Positions 1 through 12,263 are shown, numbered from the stretch's first letter. The stretch: DNA of 64,000 nucleotides from Strongylocentrotus droebachiensis (GCA_035222895.1 JAVYIG010000315.1:598994-662993), one strand, 5' to 3'. The notes: generated from the letters alone by a model not told the origin. Made by a program: numbers and translations.

Positions 1-679
1 CAATTCCATTTGCTAAAATGGATGAAGGAATTTACGATCCAAAGATGTTTTGTGTTGCCAGCCTAAGCTCTTCATATTTTACCAGTAAAAGCTATTTCCA
101 ACAAACAGATTTGATGTTGCAGAGAAAGCAAATGTTGAACAGTAGTCTTGGGTACTAGTGAATGAGTAAATCACAATTTCATTCTTTACATCCTGAAAAG
201 TTTGCATGTAAGAAACTTTTGGGAATTTTGTGAGTGACGCAGATTCACAATAATTTGAATAGAGATTTCATTTTAAGTGCAATCAAAAGATACTTGAGAT
301 GGATATTGTATGACATATACACAGGTTACATGTGGTAACTTTCCAATTCAAAATTGCTTCATAGCGGATTCTTTAATTCAACCCTGAAGCACAACTCTTG
401 ACCTAACTTAGAATCCAATCCCCATGATCGTAACCACGAGCCTACTTGTATATCTTTCATGAAATAAAGCCTTGAGCATGTGTGCAATCTCTTTCTCGTG
501 TTCTGAAATAACTGGCCCTATGCCTCCTACTAGGGCAGCCAGCTTTAGTATTCTAATTTACACAGACAGATTTACATGTAGAGAATTGATTTGAGAAAAA
601 TGCTATCGTGAGAGCCTACAATAAGGATTGGCTTATGTATACTTTTCATTTTTATTTGTTATCGTTTCTTTGCCTACAG
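1..679 (+). other. Probable intron upstream of the first visible exon
   Basis: No open frame of note is present. The stretch ends in a pyrimidine-rich tract and an acceptor (ttgcctacag at 670-679), so it reads as the last intron of a gene that begins outside the window. No repeat or RNA gene was recognised. Confidence 0.5.
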
Positions 680-781
680 GAGAGAGAAGAAGAAAATGCA
701 GCCAAAAAAAGGGGGAAAAAGAAGAAATTAGCATGGGGATTTGAAATCAAGAACAGATGGGAGATGAAAGCCAACATGTGA
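680..781 (+). CDS. C-terminal exon of an unidentified lysine-rich protein (partial)
   Basis: After the acceptor ending at 679, a frame of 33 codons runs to TGA at 779-781. The exon is exactly 34 codons and therefore enters in phase 0. The peptide begins EREEENAAKK, has a basic run (KKRGKKKK), then LAWGFEIKNRW and ends EMKANM. Such basic, aromatic C-terminal tails are common in nucleolar and ribosome-biogenesis proteins, but I do not recognise the family. The other two frames stop quickly (TAG near 729, TGA near 743). A plausible 3' UTR with AATAAA hexamers follows. The rest of the gene lies left of the window. Confidence 0.5.
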   Translation, partial: EREEENAAKKRGKKKKLAWGFEIKNRWEMKANM

Positions 782-1640
782 TTTACAAGACGTGAAGATG
801 AAGCAAGATGTTAAGAACAAGTTGAAAAATAACTCCAAAATGAAGAAAGACCCTTGCTCAGGACTTGCCACTAACTTCTTTTTGTAAGGGATTTCCAAAT
901 ATCACTTTTTACAGTCTGTATGCATGAGCCCTGTGTAAAAATTTCAAAAGTTTGGGGGTCCAGACTTTTATTTGGCCGCCCATGTTTCCTGGACCTGGGC
1001 GTCTGCTAGTCGATTCATAAACTGAAACTCATCCTTTCAAATATCTTGTGGAACTTTGACATGATCAGGTTTGAAAAAAGAACATGTGGACTCTTTTGAC
1101 TGATGTCATGTCCATCAAGAAAGTTTTGATAAGAAAGCAATGCTAGTAATGCACGCCTTCCACCCTCACAGCCGCCCTTGCATCCGCCACATGTCAGTTT
1201 ATCATGAATACACGAGTGCTTTCCTTTCAATAACTCAAGATGGGGCTGTGTTTATATTCGGACCAGAGCCATCTAAACACAGAGTTTGGCCAACTTGGTT
1301 TCACCTCAAAATGGCGTATATTCTTTGTTTTGTGCTTACCCAACATGGCAGTCGTCAACCATATTGTGTCCAACTCGATCGGGGTTGGCCAATATCTGTG
1401 TATATATGGCTCTGATTTGGACTCCTTTCTCCTCATTTTGTATTGATCTCTACACTGATACAGATCATTTTCATTTTGCTAAATCTATTAATTGGAAATT
1501 CGAAATGTAAATAAACTGAAATATGAATATTTAATACTTAAAGTTGTCTCTAGACAGTGATTACATTGGTTTTAATTTTTAATTTTATGTCTTTTTATTT
1601 TTAATTGGTTAAATAAAGTCTTTAAACCGTTTTTGTCTCA
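782..1640 (+). other. 3' UTR of the leftmost gene
   Basis: The sequence after the TGA has no supported frame. Two AATAAA hexamers occur at 1510-1515 and 1612-1617; the second is followed by a GT-rich stretch (tttttgtctcaatgttgac) suited to cleavage near 1630-1640. The UTR extent is inferred. Confidence 0.5.
1612..1617 (+). terminator. Polyadenylation signal AATAAA
   Basis: Canonical hexamer downstream of the 680-781 coding exon, with a T/GT-rich downstream element. A weaker-context copy lies at 1510-1515. Confidence 0.45.
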
Positions 1641-3430
1641 ATGTTGACTTCGAGTTCATGGTCTATGTTGCCAGACAGGACAGGCTGCCTATTAAAGACC
1701 AATGCGGGTGAATGTATGAATTGTCTTAATTGCTTGCTCTACATGTACCTGCCCTTTGCATTACAGTGTAAGGGTAGATTCAGGCTTGAAAGAACTTGAA
1801 ACAAAATTCAATTTTGAGACAAGAACTGGTTGTTTCCTATCTGATAATTTATTTTCTAACCAATTAGTTATTAAAGTAAGCAGAGTTGCAGATTTTATAA
1901 AGTCCCCTACCCCCTCTCCTACTCTTTAACTTCTTCACCTTTCTCTTTCATTTTCTCTTTAAAATATACCACTACAATTAAAATTGGCACATACTATAAG
2001 ATAAATTCTTTTGAACAATTCTTTTGTTAGTTTGTTGTATATTTTTCAACAGGGAAGAGAGCCAAAATAGCAAAGGATATTTAATACAGAAATGGTTTCA
2101 GGATTTGTTCTGATGTTTAAATAAGGGATAGTCTCCCAGTCAAATATGCCAAAAGATCACCAGAAGTGACTAGATTAAATAAAAAAACAAAACCTTTTCT
2201 CAAAATAAGACACAAAGAACAACTACCGTATATGCCTTTCTCTCTCTCTCTCTCCTTTTATTGTTTCCATATCTGTTTCACCATTTCAAACACTTTCTCT
2301 TCTTTTTTTCTTATTTCTATTACTATTCTCAACATATGTTAGTTCACCTTGCAACATTTCAAGAGCTTGCATGTTCTTATGAGTACATGTATACGAGTAC
2401 CATATCATAACAATATTTAATATAGGACACAGCTAACACAGTATTAAACGCCCCATTCACTCTAGCTGGTTCCTCCAATTGAGAACTGTATAATGCATAC
2501 ACAACTGCATGGCACCTACATCCGTACGGGAATACACCCGACAGTGGCCTGAAGAAGAAGCACCAGTTTAGCTCTAAACATAGCCTTTGTTCTTGTTATT
2601 TACTTATACCATTTACTTTTGCTTCCACCACTTTATCTCTTAGCCTAATATTTTGCAATAATGAGTACATTAAATGTGCATAACAAAATAAAACCATATG
2701 CATACATAGACCAGTCTTTCTGGAATGCTAACCATATAAAAGCGCAAATTTTTCACACAGCAAAAGTCATAATATGTATCACAAAAATATCAAGTACATG
2801 TACCTTATCATGTAGAACAAAGCTAAAAGAACATAAATACATACACAATAGTGCTCCTTCAAAGTCCAAATGGGTCTTGCATATAAAGATCTAAAGAACA
2901 AATTCTGCAGAATACGCCATCAAATATGTAACCCTGACCATTACCCTACATCCTAGCCCTGAACATCTCAAACGGCCAAAACCTTAGCCTATTGGCCCTA
3001 CTGTACTTAAATTTCCGCCATGGACTAAAATAAGTATACATTTCAATTGATAAGCGTACTATAGGGCTTATAGGCCATTACAAACGAGGCTATGTACAAT
3101 GCTTATTGAGGTTTAAATCATGGATTCGGATATACACCCTTTGTGAATTACGGCAAATGGGACAGGGGTTGTGTGTCCGGACACTTGAAAAAAGTAAAGC
3201 TGTCACGTTTGCTGTTGATTTTATGAAAAATAAGCATCAAATAGCACCAGCCATCTTAGATATCTGTCCTATATAATATTGTCTTCAAAGATTGATGAGA
3301 CATTGCGTGTTAACTTCTTCAAACTCCCATTTGAAATCAATCAGTCTTGTAAACCAACCTGTCTGGACACACAAAGTGCAGGTATATCATGCGGCGGGAT
3401 GTTCCATCAGTAAAACGATCTTACATACCA

Positions 3431-3582
3431 GGGCCTATTTCCACAAAGCTTGTAATCAATAACAAGTTACAATAACTGTTATAAGCTACTGAAATCAAGG
3501 CATTTGGTTGGCTGAGAGCAAATTTGTCATAGGATCTTTGCATTTTTTTTTATTGATAACAAGTTTTTATGAAACGGCGCCA
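3431..3582. repeat. Palindromic MITE-like repeat (family A, copy 1)
   Basis: The ends read gggcctatttccacaaagct and gaaacggcgcc, with tgtaatcaataacaagtt paired against ttgataacaagttttt. The core contains ataagctactgaaatca and ttggctgagagcaaatttg. The same core occurs in inverted orientation at 21378-21513 and, more diverged, at 61447-61600. It is therefore a dispersed, structured repeat rather than unique sequence. Confidence 0.75.
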
Positions 3583-4471
3583 TGATATTTATTTGTGAGT
3601 TACATTACATTTACACTCCAACTCAGAGCTCAAGAAGTTACTTAATATTTGTATTACAGTTTTGTGTCATTTACACAACTATTGCTGATGTATTGAAAAG
3701 TTGTTGTACCTAAACAAGCATACATGTATTCAAACATTTGCATTATACATTAATGTTCATGTAAATGGTGTACAAGCATACAAAGTTATCTTATCCATAT
3801 AGGGTAACTAGGGTTGCATAAATACTATGTTATATTTAAATATTTATTTAAATACTGCTTTTCAATAAGAAACAATATCCAATTGATGAATTTTTTTTTT
3901 CTACTTAAACGTCCAAATTAATTGCCGATAATCATGAACTAAAGAAGTTTTGTTTTCCATTCTTTATAAATTTTTGACCATCAATACATGATTAATTGAT
4001 ACAATTAATTTTGAACAAATGATTTGAAACCGGAAGTCGTCCATCAAAAATATAACAACTTTTTCTTATAAAACTTAAACCTTCTTGCAATATCTTTTGT
4101 ACTATTTAAATCAAGTCTTCTTCTTTTTGGGTAGAAGTATAGACCACCATGTTGTTGGTGAATCTTCATACTTTTGTTGTGCAGATATGTTGTACAGTGC
4201 TGTGGAAGATCTAATCTATGTGCGGTTAAACAGAACAGGCGCAAACCTAGTGCACAAGTCAACTTTAAAAAATATGATCTGTTTCACAAAATAAACTTTT
4301 CATATAAAAGTTTGATAAAACTATAATAAACTGGCTGTGAATGGCGAGTAAAAAGAAATATGTTGTAAACATCTCAAGTAAGTGAGTGAAAAACTATGAC
4401 CTCGTCATCCACTCATGAAATACGATTCCAGCTCAGGCAATGTATAGAGATATTGCTCAAACAGTATTATA

Positions 4472-4941
4472 CAGTGCGTCCCAGAAAAACCGAAACCGAA
4501 AGAAGACAAAATACTTCATGCATGGCTGATCATCAGCGAAACGGAGTTAAGTCTTTTGTCAACTCTGTTTGTTGCAACGGCAGGCAGCCAGTGAAAACAA
4601 ATTTGTTTACCTGTAATCAAATTATAGAAATGCAAGTATTACTTCAAACAAATAAAACTTTGTTATTCCTTGCTCATTTTTCCTGGTTGAGGCATCATAT
4701 GAAAGGGCAGAAAATGAACTTTTTACAATCATGATTTTCTCTCCGCCAAATGACTTTTTGGTACCCTCTCTTCAAATTGTTTTTAATCACTCATGCGTGA
4801 AATATGCATCATATTAATTGCATCAAATGAAAGACCAGGATCTAAGCTTTACAAATATGTGACATTTAGTAATTATATTTGTGATTAAATTACGATAAAA
4901 TATTGATAATTCTTGGTTTTATTTTTTTCTGGGACGCACTG
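4472..4941. mobile_element. Mariner-like MITE with 18-bp terminal inverted repeats
   Basis: The left end is cagtgcgtcccagaaaaa and the right end is its reverse complement (tttttctgggacgcactg), a perfect 18-bp inverted repeat 470 bp apart. The left flank is TA and the right flank is AA, so a TA target duplication is plausible but imperfect. The interior carries no transposase-like frame. The TIR sequence resembles Tc1/mariner ends. Confidence 0.75.
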
Positions 4942-5067
4942 AAATGTCTGCTGCAATCCAGACTGGCATTAACACTAGGAAATTATGCGGCGAGTTGACA
5001 CCATAATGGATAGCAACACAAGGAAAAGTATTAAGGAGAAGCTACTGAATGCTCGCATTAATGATTT

Positions 5068-8000
5068 TTATTCCATGTGCTTGGACAATTTGGAGCCTTT
5101 CTTCTTGTATGCTGGCCATCTGCATATAGGGCAAACATGGTTGCCGTTGTTCAGCCAGGCCACAATACACTGCTGGTGGTACGCATGGCCACATGGCAGT
5201 CCACACAACTCAGCACCATTTGTATAGGCTTCTATGCAGATGGCACACTGTGCATCGTACAGTATACCCTCCGGCCAGGAATCGGTTTGCGGAGACCTGG
5301 ATTTTTTCCTAGAACTAGTTTTGGGCTTCACGTCTTTCATGCAATTTTGGGGGGAGTGCCTTCTCGAAGCTACAATGCAGTTTACTTTCTCCCTCTCTTT
5401 GCTATCTAGTGATTTTGCACTACATGTAGCTTCAGGGGTTTCTATTCCTTTTTCAGCCTGTAAACATTCTTGCTTTTCCTGACAAGTACATTCCTCATGG
5501 GTAAATTTGGATTCAGCTTTCTTCATTGCTGTCTCTACAAGATCAGAACTTGCCCCCTCTAACTCTGCTTCTGACCTATTTACACCATCTTCCTTTTGAA
5601 ATTTAGGTGTTGATCCCTGGAAAATACATTTTTCGTGTTCAGAATCAGATCGGGTTATAGATTCTGGCTGTGTGCAACATGGTTTTTCTTGGGGCTCAAC
5701 GACAAAGAAATTATCTTCACTATCACCTCTATTTCTACAGAAATCTTTTCTTTTCATTCTTTCTGACTCAGGGCAAAGGTCATAATCACTTCTGCATTCT
5801 TGACTACAGTTAAATAAACGCTGGTGCAGTTCCCTACATTTCTTTGTATGATGCCTACACGCCATAAAACCCTTTTCGGAATCGGAGGAGTCGTTAGCAG
5901 ACGAGGGATTCTGAAGCCACTGGCAGCTGTATCGCCAAGTCAGTAGATCCTTGATGTAGTCTTCCCGTATTAATGGATGCAACCATAGGTCTGGTACACC
6001 CATCTGGTCAATCAACAGGTCCAGCCCTTCTTCCGTGTGTCCATTGCGGGGGAGACCGTTGCGGAAAGAAGGTGATGGACGGAGGAGTAGACTACGGAAG
6101 TCCACCAGCGAAGCACGCAACCACATAGCACTCGTCATGCTGTCCTCGTTTGTGGGAGCTTGTATCTTTTTGGCGACCCAGTTCACGGCAACACAATAGA
6201 GAAGAAAGGATCCGATGATGATATAAGAATGTCCGGAATGCATCATCCAGTCTTGACGAAGTTTTCCTATCAGCCATGTTTGGGAGGACAGTCTCAGCAT
6301 TTTATACGAGTAATCTTGGACCGACGCCAAAAAAGGCAGTTGGATGATCCCTAGCAACGGTAACCACAGCAATATGAGAGTGATGTTGTATTTGCCAATT
6401 GCCCACAGGAACCCGCATATCCTTTTGGCTATGCCTCCTTGGATGAGAAATAAACCCATGAAACAAATAGCATTGACATTGATAAAGGTCAGAACAAAGA
6501 TATCATTTGCCTCTGGTGAGAGAATTCGAAGGTATATATCGAGGGCGCTATACGTGCAATACTCGCCATTGTTTTCGCCATAAATTTTCTTTCCTTCTGG
6601 TGTGACGATGACGTAGGACGGGAGCCAGTATTTCTGAGCACGGTTGTCGAGGACATAAAATGTCTTGGGGTCACTGACAAAAACAAACTTTACACGGCCC
6701 GAATACTTCAAATTGAGGGAAGAAAAGAATACCGGTGGTTCTTGGTTCCTGGAGAAAAGAACAACTTTCACTGCAACGTCCCGATTAGACTCGAGTTTAT
6801 CCCAGTCGTACCCTTGCCCAATTCCCCTTTCAGTATTGACTTTCTTGGCTAGCTCCAAGTAGACCCAGTTGATGATTTGCTGGGCTTTGCCTTCTGATGT
6901 GAACTTTGCCATGGTAACTTGACCTTTATGCCTGTGACCTTGGGGCATGGCCAGGAGTAAGAGAGGCAGGTTCCAATTCTTTCGAGGACAGATGCTGCAG
7001 AAAGATAGAAATATGTATACAAAAATGTTGACTCGAGCACTATTTTACTACATCTTACCTTAAAATGAACTGGGAACAACAATTCAGTTACATTTAGCCC
7101 ATTATATACTGTATACTACTAAAACCTAAAAATAAAGGTAGAATATCATATAAGTCCTAAAATTTAAAAGAAACCAGTGATCCAGAAGAACTTGTCATGA
7201 TAAATGGTCAACACAATATAAATCTCACTGGAAAAACTTAATTCTTTGATAAAGAACGTCACATGATTTCATGCACATTAAATCTCTATCAAAGATAAAA
7301 CCGACATTTGATAAATGTACCGTACATGTAAGTACACAAGCATGTATTTTGAACAACTTCAGTCATACTCAGTCACCCTGTTTTTCTTTTGGATGCGGAA
7401 AGACTACCGAAGACTACCCCATCAAAAATAGTTTCCAAAAGAGACTTAAAAAAGTCATGGATTTACTCTCAAAGAAGAGCTAGATCTATTTTATGCTCAG
7501 TTGTATGTTTACCTTGGTTCGATAGAGCAGTCGAAAGTTCCATGTCGTATGCCAAATCTGGATAACTTTTTCACCACAGTTGACCATGCTCTCTTTCCAA
7601 GTAGTGGACCAAAGTTCCTGGGAATAACCTGAATTGGAAATAAAGAAATCAGTAGATCAAATGAGACTTGAGTACATTATTGTAACACTCCTTTTTTATC
7701 TACATGATTAGAAGCAACAAAAAAATGAAATTAGAGAAACAAATTAGTGAAAAATTATGAATGTAGATACATTATGAATGTCATGCCATGGACAATACAA
7801 TGTAAACATATATTATATATTTGGGGGACTTAGATATAACGTCTTAATATGTAAACATGTCTGTATTAGCGTCAAATGTAACATTCAAACATTCATACAT
7901 TCATTTTTTCTGCAGGGGGTAAACATTAATATTTTTAGGGTCTTTATACATGCATGGGCCAACAAGATTTTCTTTTTAATGATTGGGGGGGGGGGGGGGA

Positions 8001-9404
8001 GGGTGTCTGGATTAATTTTTTTTATTTTTATCGGGGGCCTGTTACCACACATAGCTGCATTACTATCCTGGCTATGTATTAAAGCTGTGTTATTGATTCT
8101 CAACATTTCAAACACAACTGTACAAAACTCAACTGATTTCATTAAAAATCAGTACTTTAGTGACAATTAATGACACCTAAATAGCAGTAAAATACAATTT
8201 TTTTCAACTTACCCAATGTAGAAAGGAATAATTTAATAAATTCATATTGTAAGTCTAGTCTATAGTGTCAAATTTGCCGATCAGCCACATCATCTTTATT
8301 GTGTGCATTAGTATGCTATAGTTGTGGTGTGTGTATTTGTGTGTTATACCTGCCTCTCAGCAAGTATGCAGTGCTAGAGGTCAATATGCATTAGCATTGA
8401 CTCTCTATATGCTTTGCCAGAGTGGTTTTTATTACCTGTACAAGCCAAATACTATCTTTCTTATCCTCCACCTCCTCTGAGAACTGGGCGTGGCTACTGA
8501 ATGTGGTTGTGATGGGTTCCTCCTCCTCCTCCCTCTCAGAAGCATCCTGTTCCATCATCAGGACCTCACCTTCCATCACATGCCCTGATCACAAAGAGAA
8601 AAGAACAGCGACAACGTTCAATTTCTAATGAAAATCTAGATATTTCATGCATATAGTTTTAGTTTACTCTCGAGATGAACAAAAGATGTCTGGTTTAATA
8701 TAAATGTTAAATTTTATTGATTCAATTTTGTGTGGAGGGAGGTTACTTGACATCCAATACTATAGCGATGGAGCAGAAAACATCTGGGGCATCTGTCCCT
8801 CTCCTTCCAACCCCCCCCCCCTCCCTCCCCATCTTCTGCATCACTTTTTGTTGACACTTGGCAGACCCATAAGATGTATGAACATGTATCCTTCAATCAA
8901 TGACATACATTCAGAATAGGAGCTCCATTTAATTAATCAAAGGTCAAATTTCTTTTTCATAAGGTCAATAATCTTTAATTAAATAAAAAGGTTATTCACT
9001 AGTCAATTGAATTGCAAGGAACTATATAAAACTGAAGCAAGGCCAGTGATTTTTTCCTATTCTCCATTAAACTTTAACTAGGTCTATTATAGTTAAAGTT
9101 TAATAGTTAAAGGGTTAATGGTTGTCGAGAGATGCACCACAAGTATCTCTGGACACACTTTGCACCTACCAGATTCCTCAACAAGCTGCGTCAGTTCTGC
9201 TTTATCGATCACCCCTTCGTAGCTCAGCCCTCGCCCATCTAGAAGACTCTTTAACTTCTTGACGCTCAGCGAGACTGGATCGACCAACTTCATCATCAGC
9301 AAGCCCGTCTGATACCAAGGAACATACTCCAGCATCCGAGCCACCAAGAATAGCAGCGTGGCATACACCAACAAAAACACTATCTTCTTCATGAACATCT
9401 TCAT
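5068..9404 (-). CDS. RNF103: RNF103 (Kf-1) RING-H2 E3 ubiquitin ligase, four exons
   Basis: Exons, minus strand: 9404-9170, 8584-8436, 7628-7513 and 6994-5068. They join in phase to 2,427 nt (808 aa). In vertebrates RNF103 is a multi-membrane-spanning ER E3 ligase. The N-terminus has a hydrophobic segment (KKIVFLLVYATLLFLVARM) followed by LVDPVSLSVKKLKSLL, and exon 2 has DSIWLVQV; both are close to vertebrate RNF103. Further membrane segments (IFVLTFINVNAICFMGLF, ITLILLWLPLLGIIQL, YIIIGSFLLYCVAVNW) lie in exon 4, along with DLWLHPLI. The C-terminal RING-H2 has all eight ligands: C750, C753, C768, H770, H773, C776, C788, C791, then CRWPAYKKK as in the vertebrate protein. The start ATG precedes the hydrophobic segment. 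The acidic linker between membrane part and RING is species-specific. The stop codon lies inside an AATAAA hexamer. Confidence 0.93.
7984..8000. repeat. Poly-G tract in RNF103 intron
   Basis: A run of G (about 15 bases), interrupted by one A, in the intron between RNF103 exons 2 and 3. On the transcribed minus strand it is poly-C. Similar runs recur at many intronic sites in the window. Confidence 0.8.
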
Positions 9405-10360
9405 ATTTGACCTGGATGAAAGTGATCTTCAATGCCGAATCTCTGTCTTATTCTCAACTCCTTGATTCGATCAAGATTATTCAATCAAATTGCATCTCTC
9501 ACATTCCCCATGGCAATAGTTTGCACTTGTATCAGGTTTCAGGAAACATACATGAAGTTGTCAGATCAATTACCGGTAATGATTAAAATCTCTCCTTTCA
9601 GTTCTCCCCGATGACGCCCCTTCTTCTCGATTCATTTCCAATCACAACTCCCAGATTCAATGCATCTGGCTAGCTGTAGCTGCGCGCGAGCTCGACACCC
9701 TCTCCAAATAAAGGCTTACGTGGCCTTAAAAAATGTATGTGCAATGACCCTGCGACGCGGCACCACATCACAACACAAAGTCCATTTACGAATGACGCGA
9801 CGTACTTTCAGTTGGAAGATAATCCTCTTTCTGCTCTCTTTCTCCTCTTGGCTTTGTGTCTCGAATTAGCTCATGAAATGGCAGAACAGTCTCATGACAG
9901 ATTATCATCTACGGTCATGTTGTTGCAGAGTATTTTGGTGATCGTTGAAATGGACGTCGCGTCGATTCGCATACTACGATCGATGTTATGTTGTTGACAA
10001 CCCGGAAGTAACTTCCCAATCTAGGAGCAAAATGTAAACACACAAAAGCGCGCGGGACCTTTAAATCACATGACCAGACTTCTGATGTTGCGGATATGCG
10101 CACGACGATACTGTATTCTAATTTGTATGCATACTTTTTTTTTTACAGTTGTGGGCAAATGGTTCTTTTTTTAAATTCTATTCAGAATGGTTTATTTCAA
10201 ATAAAACTTTCATCGCGGCGTTTAGCCGAATCACAAAAGTTTATAAACAATTTTTTTAGCACATAATTTTAATATAGAACATAACATAACATGATGTTTT
10301 GAATCGGAAAATAAATCAGTATAAATGCGAGAAAATATAGCTTATTGCAACAAGTAACAT

Positions 10361-10456
10361 ATAATTTGAACATATTTGTGGCTTACACCCAGTAAATAAG
10401 ATCGATTGATCGATCTATAATTGAAAAAACAAGCCACAAATATGTTCAAACTATAT
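10361..10456. repeat. Short hairpin with 24-bp arms
   Basis: The left arm 10361-10384 (ataatttgaacatatttgtg then gctt) pairs with 10431-10456 (aagccacaaatatgttcaaa then ctatat), leaving a loop of about 46 bases containing gatcgattgatcgatc. No target duplication was recognised. Confidence 0.8.
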
Positions 10457-10806
10457 TAAAATTTCTCCCAGGAAGCATTACATTTATAAAGAAAAAAAAA
10501 GAAAAAAAAGTAACATATAGTTCTACTGAAATCATGTGAAAGAAAAAGGACTGAAGTAAGCAGTGAACGGTCCTAAAACGGAGCAAGTGTATGTGGTGGA
10601 AAATATAGTAGAACTGAAAAGTGAGGAGAAAAGTTTGCAAATACAATGTAAATTATTGAAAGTAAGAGTGGGAGAGATTTAAAGACTGAGGAAGAGTAAA
10701 GGCTGGGAGGGGGAAAGGTAGAGACAAAAAGCATATAGAAAGTGAAAATGGAAAAAAGGTGCATATAGGCGGATAAGGAATTAGGGAAGGGAAAAGAAGG
10801 AGAAGT

Positions 10807-10876
10807 GAGAAGAAGAAGAAGAAGAAGAAGAAGAAGAAGAAGAAGACGAAAAAGAAAAGAAGAAGAAGAAGAAGAA
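10807..10876. repeat. GAA trinucleotide tract
   Basis: About 20 near-perfect AAG/GAA units with a GACGAAAAAG interruption, in a wider purine-rich strand (about 10490-10960). It creates a long leucine/serine-rich antisense frame that is not a gene. Confidence 0.85.
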
Positions 10877-11302
10877 AGGGAAGATAAAGATAAAAGAGTT
10901 ATTATAAACGAGTAAAAGGACAAAACAAAGTGAAAATATACAACCATGCCTAAAGTGGACAAGAGATGGGGTGAAGAGGGGTGATATACTTTTGTTCTAA
11001 ACTAAACAATACTTCTAAATGGATGATTAGTGGCTATATTAACAAGATAGCTATAATTCTACTGGCTTGCTATTATAGTTTATGAAAAAGTCTATTCAGG
11101 CAACAACAACAGCAAAATCAATCATCACCAGCTTTATCCTGAAAAAAATAAGAAAACAGAAGAATGTTATTGGAGGCCTATATCTGATCCACTGCATTAA
11201 GATTGTTGTCATATTTTTTTAAATCCTCTTTTTTGTTCTCCTTCTTCTTCTTCGCTATAAGTACAGGCCACCGTCGGGTGTATTCCGTGCTGTGCAGGTG
11301 TA

Positions 11303-11728
11303 TATTATCGTCGCCTGGCTGGTAGAAGGGCGTTAACTTTAATTTCAGGTAAAAAATAAAGCGTTAAGCAGAAGGGCGTTAGCACTAAATCGCCTCAAAC
11401 TTTTATAAAACTGACATATTTCCGAAAAAAAAATGGTGGCCGGGTTTTACTATAACATTTCTATTAGTCTTTACGTTTCAAACATTTTTTCTAGACGGAA
11501 AGCAGTTTGAATATAAAATAAATCTTTAAATATAAGCTCTCGAGCTTTCGTGGGTTATCCTGTTCAAGCTGACTTATTTTTGATCTGTTATTATTGTATA
11601 TTAATTGTTGTATGTTGGAAGCTTGTCGAATAAAAATCAATCAATCAATCAAATGTGAATAATTCGAAAAGTAGTTTTCGAGTCGCTTGCGCGCTAACGC
11701 CCTTCTGCCAGCCAGCCGACGATATATA
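11303..11728. mobile_element. Inverted-repeat element with an internal copy of its end
   Basis: The left end contains tatcgtcgcctggctggt then agaagggcgttaa. The right end is nearly its reverse complement (taacgcccttctgccagcca then gccgacgata). A second, direct copy of the inner end motif (gcagaagggcgttagcac) lies at about 11368-11386. TATA flanks both ends and could be the target site. Just inside the right end is an (atca)n tail (aaaaatcaatcaatcaatca) like those of some non-LTR retroposons, so the element may be composite. Confidence 0.65.
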
Positions 11729-12000
11729 GTGACTCAATAAATTGAGCACTAATAAAAAGAAGCAACTGACTGTACTTGAATAAAATAAAATATGCGTACG
11801 ACATTAGATGTAATTCTTAATTAAATGTTTAAAAAAACAAAATTTCTACCTAACGTTAAAATATGCTTTGCTTCGTATCCAGGCTGTCTTCCTATTTAAT
11901 TAGAAAATTGGATACGCGGCATATCAAAGGTCTAGGCGATAGGGGAAACCCCCCGACCTTGTTCGAGCTAGACACGTGCGCACGCACGTCATCCACCAGC

Positions 12001-12263
12001 ACCATCCACCACTACTGATCGTATGTATTTCGGTGGAAATCGTGCGGAGATAACTCGTAAGAATTTGTTCATTTGGAGCATGTCTGAGATTTATCTTTTA
12101 TAATTCATTTTCAATTTCCGTATTTCTATCTACTAGCCTTCTGCTGATTAAGCAAAGCAGTTAGGGTGAGTTAAGTTTTCCTGTCAAACTGTGTCAACTG
12201 AAGAAGTGCACCTGGACTGAAAGCTGGTCGGCCAGACTCGGGCAATTTACGACTCGATGTGTG
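12001..12263 (+). other. TRUB1: Putative non-coding first exon of TRUB1
   Basis: A good donor (gtg|gtgagtgg, GT at 12264) follows the CpG-rich patch, and the coding exon starts at an acceptor (attgacag ending 12504) with 34 nt of leader before its ATG. A spliced 5' UTR is the simplest reading. The transcription start is not determined. Confidence 0.4.

Larger units (their letters stand above)
1641..5067. other. Intergenic region and possible RNF103 3' UTR
   Basis: AT-rich and without a convincing gene. It holds a short CT tract (about 2240-2256), a palindromic repeat at 3431-3582 and an inverted-repeat element at 4472-4941. RNF103 reads leftward into this interval, so part of it is probably its 3' UTR. 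The open frames here are short and have no recognisable content. Confidence 0.5.
9405..12000. promoter_or_regulatory. RNF103-TRUB1 intergenic region (divergent promoters)
   Basis: RNF103 starts leftward at 9404 and TRUB1 reads rightward from about 12000. Sequence at 9600-10110 is locally CpG-rich (cgcgcgagctcg, gacgcggcacc, gcgcgcggg) and probably holds the RNF103 promoter and 5' UTR. Near 11970 there is an E-box (cacgtg) in another CpG-rich patch (acacgtgcgcacgcacgtca), a likely TRUB1 promoter. Between them lie a perfect hairpin (10361-10456), a GAA tract (about 10807-10875) and an inverted-repeat element (11303-11728). Promoter assignments are inferred from position and composition; no TATA box is evident. 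Confidence 0.5.

Noticed and set aside
4396-4734. 112-residue plus-strand frame
   Set aside because: Half of it lies inside the 4472-4941 MITE, and nothing resembles a transposase or host protein.
10573-10962. 129-residue minus-strand frame rich in Leu and Ser
   Set aside because: Antisense reading of the GAA repeat and the surrounding purine-rich strand.
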